Position numbers and translations under genes: made by a program. From an uncultured Fibrobacter sp. (GTDB taxonomy: Bacteria; Fibrobacterota; Fibrobacteria; Fibrobacterales; Fibrobacteraceae), in NCBI GenBank assembly GCA_934699585.1, contig CAKUWY010000024.1:1-36805 (forward strand): a stretch of 36,805 nt of DNA, in the 5' to 3' direction. Under the pieces are notes generated by a model. It was not told the DNA's origin, made no database searches, and saw only the letters and a list, made by a program, of their open reading frames with translations. Shown in pieces: positions 26,011 through 33,891 of the stretch (positions are counted from its first letter, which is position 1; each line of letters starts with the position of its first letter).

Positions 26011-26907
26011 TTAACCTCCCAACTTAGCAAGTTGAATCTTCACGAAACCGGCTTCTTTGGAGCGGTCCATGAGCTGAATGATCTTGTCAAATTGAGTATC
26101 GTCGTTTGCCACGATGATAATGTTATCCACGTCTTCGAGGTCAATAAACTGCGTATGAATTGCAATCAGGTCCTTCGCAATCAGGTCGTAGGCAGAAAGC
26201 GGGTAAATCATGGTCTTGGCGGCCACGTCCGGTTTAAGCGTACGAGCAGAGTTAGGCGTAAGGGTTGCAAGGGTCACGCCTGCACCGGGCTTCTTCAAAG
26301 TCGGTGGCGGAGTAAGTCCCAAGGTGCCTTCGCCAGGGAGAGCGAGGAAGCTGTTGTTCCCATCGACATAGGCGCTATCGGCAAGGGGTTCTTCGGCAGA
26401 GCCACCGTTGGTGTAGAGTGCCCAGATAACCTTACCGGGATCTTCTTCAGATTCCTTCTGGATTGCCCAGAGTTCGATGTTCTCGATTTCGTAAAGATAT
26501 TTTTCTTTATCCATCTCAGAACCATCTTTGCACTTGGGTCCGTGTCCACTTTCCACTGTTGCCTTGACGTCATCAACGGCGTAGGTAATCAGTTTAGCAT
26601 CGGACTTGCAGCGGAACGTCCACATTTCCTTAAAATAGACGTTAGGCTGGAAACCACCACGAGCACCTATCACGAGATAATCGCTGGTAATCGCGAGGGA
26701 AAGGTTCAATGCCTGCTGGTCGGGCTCCGGAGGAGTGTCGTTGTCCATCTGCATCATAGAACGTTCAGGCAGATTGACTTCAACAATAGCCAGCTTGGAG
26801 AAAGCGGTCATAGACAAAAGCATAGGAATCAGAATAGTAAACAAGCCCATGGCCGGCAACAGGTCCGGTTCTTCAGGCTTGGCTGGTTTCTTTAATTCTT
26901 TTGCCAT
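26011..26907 (-). CDS. ExbD/TolR-like protein 1, enlarged, lacking the membrane Asp, 298 aa
   Basis: This is a second ExbD-type subunit, about twice normal length. The N-terminus reads PDLLPAMGLFTILIPMLLSM; lined up on the Pro of TolR (Pro+3 is normally the functional Asp), residue 21 is Gly. The nearest Asp is residue 15, outside the helix. The C-terminus keeps the ExbD end (DVDNIIIVANDDTQFDKIIQLMDRSKEAGFVKIQLAKLGG). Between about residues 85 and 220 there is a large insert with a Cys pair and a Pro-rich stretch (LGLTPPPTLKKPGAG). It probably pairs with ExbD-2 as a structural partner in an asymmetric dimer, similar in composition to AglQ/AglS. Shine-Dalgarno GGAG is 9 bases upstream. Confidence 0.82.
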   Translation of the reverse strand: MAKELKKPAKPEEPDLLPAMGLFTILIPMLLSMTAFSKLAIVEVNLPERSMMQMDNDTPPEPDQQALNLSLAITSDYLVIGARGGFQPNVYFKEMWTFRCKSDAKLITYAVDDVKATVESGHGPKCKDGSEMDKEKYLYEIENIELWAIQKESEEDPGKVIWALYTNGGSAEEPLADSAYVDGNNSFLALPGEGTLGLTPPPTLKKPGAGVTLATLTPNSARTLKPDVAAKTMIYPLSAYDLIAKDLIAIHTQFIDLEDVDNIIIVANDDTQFDKIIQLMDRSKEAGFVKIQLAKLGG

Positions 26908-26945
26908 GTTTTATAACTCCGTTAAATTAAAACTCTCAGTCGAAA

Positions 26946-27566
26946 TTAGGAGAGGGAGTTGATAATCTTGAGGCCCTTTTCTTCCATTTCCTGGATCAGG
27001 CGTTCGGAGTTCATGTTGAGAAGACCCACAATGACCAGAAGAGGCACAGCGGAGAGAAGTCCGAGGAGCGTCGTACCCATAGCGATAGCGATACCGTCAG
27101 AAAGGGCCTTAGCACGTTCAGAAGCGGGTTTGTTAGCCACGGCATCGAATGTGAAGATCAGACCGTAAATCGTACCCATCAGTCCGAGCAAGGTAGAGAT
27201 AGACGCCATCACCTGGATAATGCTGATATAACGAGTAAGACGGGGAGCTTCAGTCAGGAACACGGCGTCGCATGCGGCCTGCATCTGTTCACGGCCACCG
27301 GCGCGGGTGGAAACGATGGATGCCATGATGCGAGCAATGGGGAGGTTGGTCTTGTTGGCAAGGCCAAGTGCTTCATCGAACTGCTGAGAGCTGATGAGCT
27401 TACCGAAGTCGGCCAGGAACTTGGCACGACCCTTGGAGCTCTTCACCATGATGTAGATAATACGTTCGATAGAGAAGCCCAGACCGATCATGAACACGAC
27501 CAAGATGATCCACATGAACTGGTAACCATCAGATTCAGGGCTGAAGGATTGAAGCATTTTAGACAT
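26946..27566 (-). CDS. TolQ/ExbB/MotA-like motor protein, 206 aa
   Basis: This is the stator subunit of a proton-driven motor. It has three membrane helices: one near residues 17-38 (FMWIILVVFMIGLGFSIERI), then the pair typical of the family (QVMASISTLLGLMGTIYGLIFTF and IAIAMGTTLLGLLSAVPLLVIVGLL), in which the Thr residues line the proton path. The first cytoplasmic loop has the usual basic helices (ISSQQFDEALGLANK...IARIMASIV). A strong AAGGAG is 7 bases before the ATG. It is the first of the four motor genes after the long TPR gene; a 189-base gap upstream may hold an internal promoter. Confidence 0.92.
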   Translation of the reverse strand: MSKMLQSFSPESDGYQFMWIILVVFMIGLGFSIERIIYIMVKSSKGRAKFLADFGKLISSQQFDEALGLANKTNLPIARIMASIVSTRAGGREQMQAACDAVFLTEAPRLTRYISIIQVMASISTLLGLMGTIYGLIFTFDAVANKPASERAKALSDGIAIAMGTTLLGLLSAVPLLVIVGLLNMNSERLIQEMEEKGLKIINSLS

Positions 27567-27755
27567 TAGTGTACTCCTTTAGAGTTGTTTTTGGTTTGTT
27601 TTTTGAATTCTTAAGTTCATATTTATTTTTTTTAGAGCGTTTTAGGGAGTCTTGCAGCCGTAAAACTTTATTTACAGCCTGCAAAACACCTCAAAAACCC
27701 CTAAAAGGCGAGGGAACCCTATGAACAAGGTTCCCGTAAAATTGTTTTTACCGCA
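27567..27755 (-). promoter_or_regulatory. Gap between TPR gene and tolQ-like gene, with hairpin
   Basis: This is the longest gap inside the cluster. A perfect 7-bp hairpin (GGGAACC / GGTTCCC, 10-base loop) lies at 27712-27735, and a looser inverted repeat TTGCAGCCGTAAA / TTTACAGCCTGCAA follows at about 27652-27682. The AT-rich part near tolQ (TTATTTTTTTTAGAG on the plus strand) could hold a promoter. Partial termination followed by re-initiation could set the different dosages of TPR proteins and motor. Confidence 0.4.
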
Positions 27756-30700
27756 CTATTTTTTCTTCTTTCCCTTCTTTTTCGGGGCAGGAGCAGCAGC
27801 GGGGGCGGCCTCGGGTTCAGCACCAGATTCAGAAGCGCCTACTTCTTCACCTGCAGCACCGCCTTCCGTAGTGGAGGGAGCCGGAGCCATCTGAGCCTTC
27901 AGTTCAGCCAATTCCTTCTTCAACTTTTCGTTTTCGGCCTTGGCTTCCTTGATAATGTCGCGGTAGGTATTGAGCTTTTCTTCCGGAGTCATGACTTCGG
28001 ACTTGGAAATCTGCTCGATACGAGCCTTGGTCTTGAAGTATGCCGGGTCAGCAAACAAGGTGGACGGGTCAAACTTTTCGATCTTGGTGTTCAAGGTTTC
28101 GTTTGTTTCATCCATCTGCTTCAAGAGTTCGAACAACTTGGCAGTCCACTGGTTGTCAATACCGTAGTGGGCAGAAGCCTTGATACCGGTGGCGCACACA
28201 GGCACTGCAGCCTGCTTGGCCGCATCGGACTTGTTGTTCAGTTCTTCACGATAGGCTTCCAAGTCTTCGTGAGCCATTTCGATAGCGTCTTCCTTCACAG
28301 CACCTTCGTATTCTACGTATTCCCTTACGATTGCAGCGGAGTCCGGCAGCGGAGCGTTGGCGAAGGCGTCAGCCACTTCGGCAAACACGGCGCACTGCTG
28401 GTAGTACATTTCGATATAGCCCTCTTCGGCCTGAACCACATCCTGGTTGTAGAAGCCCTGGTCACGTGCAAGGTCAATGTTCTTCTGGAAGATAGGACGA
28501 GCCTGGTCATAGTAAGGAGGCAGCTGCTGCACGATAGTGATACGTTCAGCAAACATTTCTTCCTCGCCCTTGGCACTCTTTTCCTGTTCGCGAACCTTGG
28601 TGGCCATGACCACGAAGAGCATACCCATCTTGTTGGTGGCGCGGAAGGTCCACTTTTCAGAAGCGTAAGACGCAGACTTGGAGTAGTGACCCATGGCGGC
28701 CTGCAGGATTTCCACCAACTTCTTGATGGTCGCGGCCTTTTCCTTTTCCTTGCCCTTCAACACATAGGGTTCCATCTTGTTGTATTCATGTTCACCCAAG
28801 TAGAAAGCGGCTTCGGCAGGAACACCCGGATCGGCGTTCTTGATCTGCAGACCGTACTTGTCGTAGTTTTTAAGGGTCTGATCGTAATCGGCGACAGCCT
28901 TTTCTTCTTCCTTAAGTTCCATGTAGGCACGGGCCGCACCGATATAGGCAGCAATCAACTTTTCCTTGTCTTCGGTGTAGTTCTTGATGAAGAAGTGATA
29001 TTCCTTGGCGGCATCTTCCCACTTCTTGGCATTGGCATAGGCCACGGGAATGCTGAAGGCAGCATCCAAAGCGTAAGTGCTCTTGGGATAGTCATGGACC
29101 AGGTCCTTGGAGCAACGGATGGCTTCGTCGGTCATCTGGGCTTCGTCGTAGCTCAAGCAGGCGCTATAGAGGAAGCTCGGAGTGCGTTCATCCTTGGGGT
29201 AGCGCTTGTAGGCCAGTTCGTAAGTCACAGCAGCCTGCTTCTTGTCCGGAATGGAGTCGAAGGTCTGGGCAGCGAAGCCGATTGCCTGGAAGGCCATGGA
29301 ATCTTGCGGGAAGTTATTGGTAATGAACAAGAAGGTCTGGGCGGCCTGACGGGGGTTGCCAGCTTTCTTGTAGTTGCTTGCGGCACGCAAGATACCCCTA
29401 ATGGTAAGGGAAGAACTTGCATACTGCTTAGGTAGCATCATGAACGTTTCGGCAGCCTGTTCGTGCTTGCCGGCGCTTTCGTAGGCCACGGCCGCTTCGA
29501 ACACGGCCTTATCGGCAAAGGAAACCAGCGGGTAACGCTTAACCAATGCCAAGTATGCCTGAGCACCTTCTTCGTACTGCTTGTTCTTCACAGACTTTTC
29601 GGCCTTCTGGAAGAGCACGGCCGCGATAGCCTTCTCGATTTCCTTGGCCATAGAGTCGTTCTTGGTAGCCTTCACATCGTGGTACTGCTTGTACAACCAT
29701 TCGAATTCCACCAATGCTTCGTCCAACTGGTCAGATTCCAGCAAGGACTGGGCGAGCATACGACGAATCAGCAAAATGTACTGGTGATCCGGATAACGCT
29801 GAACCAGGTCGCGCAACACGGTCACAGCAGTCTTGTACTGCTTAGCCTCGTAATGCACGATAGCGGCGTTGTAGGCAAGTTCAGCAGCTTCCTTGTTCTG
29901 ACCAAACTTGGCCATATACTTGTCAACCTGAGCAAAGTAGGCCTTGGTTTCTTCGCCCTTGTAGGCCTTAGCTGCATCGCCACCGTACTTCTTGGTCTTG
30001 GCCGTTTCACGAGCCTGGTCCATCATGAGCACAGCGTTGTAGGCAGCTTCTTCTTTCTTCAGGAGTTCCTTGTCACCCATGGGACGGCGTCCGTAACGGG
30101 TGGTGTCGGAATCCACGATCCAGTTGAACATCTTGGCAGCGTTTGCAAACTGTTGCATTTCCTGGTAAACCAGAGCCAAATTGATGTGGACCCTGTATTC
30201 ATCCCAGGACGGTTCCTTGGCATAGCGCTTCAGGAACGCTTCGTAAGCCTTGATGGCTTCGGCATACTGCTTCTTACCGGCTTCCAGGTCACCTTCCTTA
30301 GTGAGCTTGGCAGCACGAGCATGGTGGTACTGCGGAATGTCGAGCATAGCACCACGAATGGCCGTTTCGGCATTCTTCACAGATTCAGGATATTTCTGAT
30401 TTTTCTTGTACCAAGAAGAGTTGCGGTCGTAGCGCTTCACCACGGTGTAGCGGTGTTGCTGAGCTTCTTCGAACTTCTGCTGGATGATGAGGATTTCAAT
30501 CATCGCGATATCGGCCAGAGGAGCGTCGATGTAATCAGGGTTGATGGACATCAAGCGTTTGAAGGATTGCACCGCTTCTTCGTTACGGTCATGGTCCTTG
30601 TTCTTCATACCGATACGGTAGTACACAGAATCCTTGAAGGGCACCTTCTTGTCTTTCAAGAAGGCTTCGGCTTCGGCGACACCACCACCTTCCAAGTCAG

Positions 30701-31601
30701 AGAAGGAGGCCGCCATGAAGTCCATAGCTTCGGCACGGAGGTCGTTGGGGTATTTACCCTTATCAGCACCGATGATGTAGTCATAATACTTGACAGCAGC
30801 TGTTTCGTATTCGGCGATATTGTAGTAAGATTCTGCCAAGTGGTACATGGCAAGAGCCGCTTCCTTACCCGTCAAGTTCTCGAAACCAGTCACCTTCTTA
30901 TAGGCGTCGATAGCGTCGCGGAACTTGCGGTTCATAAAGTGGTATTCTGCTATACGGAGCCATGCCTTGGGAACAAGGCCGTTATCCGGGAAGTTACGGA
31001 CCAGACGTTCACGGAGGCGGAAAGCCTTCTCGTCTTCGCCACTGGCTTCTTGCACGGCGGCAGCCTGGTACAGCACCATAGGAGTCTTGCTTTCCTTGGG
31101 ATACTTGTCGATGTATTCCAGGAAATATCCCAGAGACTTCTGGTGGTCTGCCTTGGGGAACTGGTCGATATTTGCGCACTTGGCGGGCTTGTTGTCGCGG
31201 TCGGCACACCATGCCACGTCTTCTTCGTACTGGGCTTGCTTATCCAGGAAGAGCTTTTCTTCTAACTGGAATTGGTAGTGGCCCAACTGTTGCAAGGCAG
31301 AAGCGCAGCGGGCGTTCTGCTTACCCTTACAGTTGTTCACCTGCTTTTCCCACTGTTTGATAGCAGAGCGCATGCCTTCTTCGTCAAGTCCGCCAGAACG
31401 GCATGCCTGGGCGGCCTGGTTCTTAAGGAGCTTGTAAGAGTTAGCGCACTCCTTATATTTTGCAGAGCCCTTTTCCATGGCCTTGCACTTAGCATAGAGC
31501 TTTTTAGCTTCTTCAGTTTTATCCTTACATGGATCGGAAGCGGCAAAGGAGGTTCCCACCAGGGAAAGGACCATTGCCGTTAAGACTAAGATACGTTTCA
31601 T
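27756..31601 (-). CDS. Very long periplasmic TPR protein, 1281 aa
   Basis: A signal peptide ends near TSFA. From about residue 25 to 1150 the protein is nearly all helical and made of degenerate tetratricopeptide repeats of about 34 residues, recognisable by repeated forms such as AYKRYPKDERTPSFLYSACLSYDEA and FLKRYAKEPSWDEYRVHINLALVYQEM. TPR solenoids of this size act as protein-protein scaffolds; AglT and PglI of the Myxococcus gliding system are periplasmic TPR proteins with comparable genetic context. The C-terminus is a short coiled coil (AENEKLKKELAELKAQM), a Pro/Ala/Glu linker and a poly-Lys end (PKKKGKKKK), which could contact membrane or peptidoglycan. It sits between the PorV-TPR gene and the motor genes. 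Confidence 0.87.
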   Translation of the reverse strand: MKRILVLTAMVLSLVGTSFAASDPCKDKTEEAKKLYAKCKAMEKGSAKYKECANSYKLLKNQAAQACRSGGLDEEGMRSAIKQWEKQVNNCKGKQNARCASALQQLGHYQFQLEEKLFLDKQAQYEEDVAWCADRDNKPAKCANIDQFPKADHQKSLGYFLEYIDKYPKESKTPMVLYQAAAVQEASGEDEKAFRLRERLVRNFPDNGLVPKAWLRIAEYHFMNRKFRDAIDAYKKVTGFENLTGKEAALAMYHLAESYYNIAEYETAAVKYYDYIIGADKGKYPNDLRAEAMDFMAASFSDLEGGGVAEAEAFLKDKKVPFKDSVYYRIGMKNKDHDRNEEAVQSFKRLMSINPDYIDAPLADIAMIEILIIQQKFEEAQQHRYTVVKRYDRNSSWYKKNQKYPESVKNAETAIRGAMLDIPQYHHARAAKLTKEGDLEAGKKQYAEAIKAYEAFLKRYAKEPSWDEYRVHINLALVYQEMQQFANAAKMFNWIVDSDTTRYGRRPMGDKELLKKEEAAYNAVLMMDQARETAKTKKYGGDAAKAYKGEETKAYFAQVDKYMAKFGQNKEAAELAYNAAIVHYEAKQYKTAVTVLRDLVQRYPDHQYILLIRRMLAQSLLESDQLDEALVEFEWLYKQYHDVKATKNDSMAKEIEKAIAAVLFQKAEKSVKNKQYEEGAQAYLALVKRYPLVSFADKAVFEAAVAYESAGKHEQAAETFMMLPKQYASSSLTIRGILRAASNYKKAGNPRQAAQTFLFITNNFPQDSMAFQAIGFAAQTFDSIPDKKQAAVTYELAYKRYPKDERTPSFLYSACLSYDEAQMTDEAIRCSKDLVHDYPKSTYALDAAFSIPVAYANAKKWEDAAKEYHFFIKNYTEDKEKLIAAYIGAARAYMELKEEEKAVADYDQTLKNYDKYGLQIKNADPGVPAEAAFYLGEHEYNKMEPYVLKGKEKEKAATIKKLVEILQAAMGHYSKSASYASEKWTFRATNKMGMLFVVMATKVREQEKSAKGEEEMFAERITIVQQLPPYYDQARPIFQKNIDLARDQGFYNQDVVQAEEGYIEMYYQQCAVFAEVADAFANAPLPDSAAIVREYVEYEGAVKEDAIEMAHEDLEAYREELNNKSDAAKQAAVPVCATGIKASAHYGIDNQWTAKLFELLKQMDETNETLNTKIEKFDPSTLFADPAYFKTKARIEQISKSEVMTPEEKLNTYRDIIKEAKAENEKLKKELAELKAQMAPAPSTTEGGAAGEEVGASESGAEPEAAPAAAPAPKKKGKKKK

Positions 31602-31646
31602 TATTCTCTATCCACCTATATTTCTATAAAAAGGGATGAACCCGGA

Positions 31647-33884
31647 TTACTCCAGGTCATCCAATTCCTCCAGTTCCTGAGCGGCGCCAGAACCACCGGC
31701 ACCACCAGCCATCTTGGTCTTGACGGTAGCCAGAGTAAAGCCAGCGTCATCCAAAATGCGCTTACGGTTAGATTCAAAGCGGTCACTCTGGATAGATCTC
31801 TGAGTGAATTCCGCATAATCTTCGATAGCCTTGTTGGCCTTGTCAAAGTCGGGTTTCAAAGCTTCACGCTTGCTTTCCACACGAGGCGTGGGCAGCTGAC
31901 GGGCAAGGTCAAGAGCCTTGACCTGCACGGAGTCGAAGTCGCTTTGCATGGCTTCGTAAGCCTGACGGGCGCTGTCACGTGCGGCTACAGACACAACCGG
32001 CTGTTCCGTACGCTTTTCGGCCTGTTCCAGAGACTTCACGGCCTTGTTGTAGTCCTTCTTGATGAAGTAGCAGTAACCCTGAACCAGGTAGGCTTCGGAA
32101 ACCAGGAAGGATTCCGGAAGGTTGCTGATAATCCAGTTGGCAGGCTTCAGAGCTTCGTCGGGCTTGTTCACCTTGAGGAAGGACCATGCAATACCGAGCA
32201 TTGCTTCGTCATACACAGGAGAACCCGGTTCCACCTGGCCATACATCTGGGCGGCGGCAGCCACATCGGGCTTTTCGCCAGAGAAGTAGATATGACCGAG
32301 CTTCACCTTGGCGGCATCCTGCAGGTCGCGTTCGGACTGGTTGGAAACCGGCTGTTCCGTAATGTCGCGGAAGCAGTTTTCGGCTTCTTCCCACTTGCCC
32401 ATGCGGCTGTAGGCGATACCCATGGTGTAACGGGCGTAGAAGTAGTTGGCGTTACCGGGGAGAATAGCGGCGAGCAGGTCCACAGATTCCTGATAGAGGC
32501 CCTGTTCGAACTTAATCTGACCGGCGATATAGTCAGCGTCCGCCTTCACGTCGCTCTTGCCGAACACCTGGACGATGTTCTGATACTTGGCCATAGCGTC
32601 GGTGTACTTGCCTTCCTTATAGTCGATGTTCATCAACTGGAAGTGGTACTTGGCGTTCTGTTCCGTTCTCGGATAGCGCTTGATAGCGTCTTCGTAAACG
32701 GCGCGGGCAGCCTTGTGCATGCGGAGGTTTTCAAAGGATTTTGCCTTGTAGAAGGCAGCCTGGTCCACCAAGTGGAATGCGGGGTACTTCGTCTGAACCT
32801 TACCGAAGGCATAAGCGGCTTCGAGGAACTGACGGTTCAAGTACAGACGCATAGCGGCGCGGTAGTCGTTTTCAGGTTCGATCTTCAAGCGACGATACCG
32901 TTCTTCGCCGATCTTCTCTTCACGAGTGTCACCGAAGCGGGTAGTGAGTTTCACGGCCCAGATAAAGCCACGGTTCTTCTTGGCATAGAGGTCGTCGTGA
33001 GACATTTCCAGGTCAAGCTGCAGGTAGCGGAAGAAGCTTACATCCTTCACGTTAACCGTAGCGCCGGCAACGGGGTAGCCTTCCTTCGTGAAACGAAGAC
33101 GGACACCAAGGTGCGGAGACAGGTAGTAAGTCAAGGTGAAGCTCGTTTCAAGGTTCATTCCTTCACCACCTTCGTCATCGTCGTGCATCACGTCGATGAT
33201 AGAAAGTTCAGCCTTGGCTTCGAGAGAGCGGTTAAGCCCACGATAGAACAAGGAGAGGTTCAGGTTTGCAGGAATCTTGTACGCTTCGCTTTCCGTAAAG
33301 AGCACCATAGTAGGAGCGTCCTTTTCGGCGGTGCTGATGGCAGGCTGCAAAGCATTCTGCAAGGCAACACCCACAAGCAGGTCGCCGTACTTGGAAGAAG
33401 AAAGCGGGTTCCAACTCACACCAACATCGGCGCCGAAGGTCATGTGCTTGACTTCGTCGAACTGGTTGATATAGAGGATGGAAATATCAAGACCCACGGC
33501 AACGCAGTGCATCAAGTTGTATGCGTAGCCCAGCAAGAAGGCGTATTCGCCATAGGACTTGCTGGTACCGTCGATAGAAGCACCGTTCTCAAAGAAAGAG
33601 AAGCCGATGGTGTGCTTGTAATCCATGGGGAATGCCAAGCTTACGTATTCCTGGCTAGCTTCGCCACTGATGGAGCTGAAGAAAGCGGCACTCACTTCAA
33701 GCTGGTCGGTCAGAGCGATTCCAGCGGGGTTCACATACATTGCAGTGTTGTTACTACCAAATTCGCCGAACCAGTCGTTCTGCTGGTATTTGTGCGGGGA
33801 GTAAACGGCTTCAGCATACAGAGAGCTGGCAGCCACTGTAAGTCCGAGGACTGACGTTTTGATGAAACTAGTACGCGTCATCAT
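31647..33884 (-). CDS. PorV/UPF0164-like barrel fused to TPR repeats, 745 aa
   Basis: A signal peptide (to about SSLYA) is followed at about residues 25-330 by a predicted outer-membrane barrel of the PorV/PorQ/UPF0164 sort: NNTAMYVNPAGIALTDQLEVSAAFF, then repeated amphipathic strands. From about 335 to 690 come TPR repeats (RLYLNRQFLEAAYAFGKVQTKYP, YFIKKDYNKAVKSLEQAEKR). The tail is Gly/Ala and acidic. Barrel and TPR in one chain would join an outer-membrane channel to a periplasmic scaffold. The Shine-Dalgarno AAGGAG is 3 bases before ATG 33884 and 6 before ATG 33881, so the second Met may be the true start. The OmpA-like gene ends 7 bases upstream. Confidence 0.83.
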   Translation of the reverse strand: MMTRTSFIKTSVLGLTVAASSLYAEAVYSPHKYQQNDWFGEFGSNNTAMYVNPAGIALTDQLEVSAAFFSSISGEASQEYVSLAFPMDYKHTIGFSFFENGASIDGTSKSYGEYAFLLGYAYNLMHCVAVGLDISILYINQFDEVKHMTFGADVGVSWNPLSSSKYGDLLVGVALQNALQPAISTAEKDAPTMVLFTESEAYKIPANLNLSLFYRGLNRSLEAKAELSIIDVMHDDDEGGEGMNLETSFTLTYYLSPHLGVRLRFTKEGYPVAGATVNVKDVSFFRYLQLDLEMSHDDLYAKKNRGFIWAVKLTTRFGDTREEKIGEERYRRLKIEPENDYRAAMRLYLNRQFLEAAYAFGKVQTKYPAFHLVDQAAFYKAKSFENLRMHKAARAVYEDAIKRYPRTEQNAKYHFQLMNIDYKEGKYTDAMAKYQNIVQVFGKSDVKADADYIAGQIKFEQGLYQESVDLLAAILPGNANYFYARYTMGIAYSRMGKWEEAENCFRDITEQPVSNQSERDLQDAAKVKLGHIYFSGEKPDVAAAAQMYGQVEPGSPVYDEAMLGIAWSFLKVNKPDEALKPANWIISNLPESFLVSEAYLVQGYCYFIKKDYNKAVKSLEQAEKRTEQPVVSVAARDSARQAYEAMQSDFDSVQVKALDLARQLPTPRVESKREALKPDFDKANKAIEDYAEFTQRSIQSDRFESNRKRILDDAGFTLATVKTKMAGGAGGSGAAQELEELDDLE

Positions 33885-33891
33885 CTACTCC

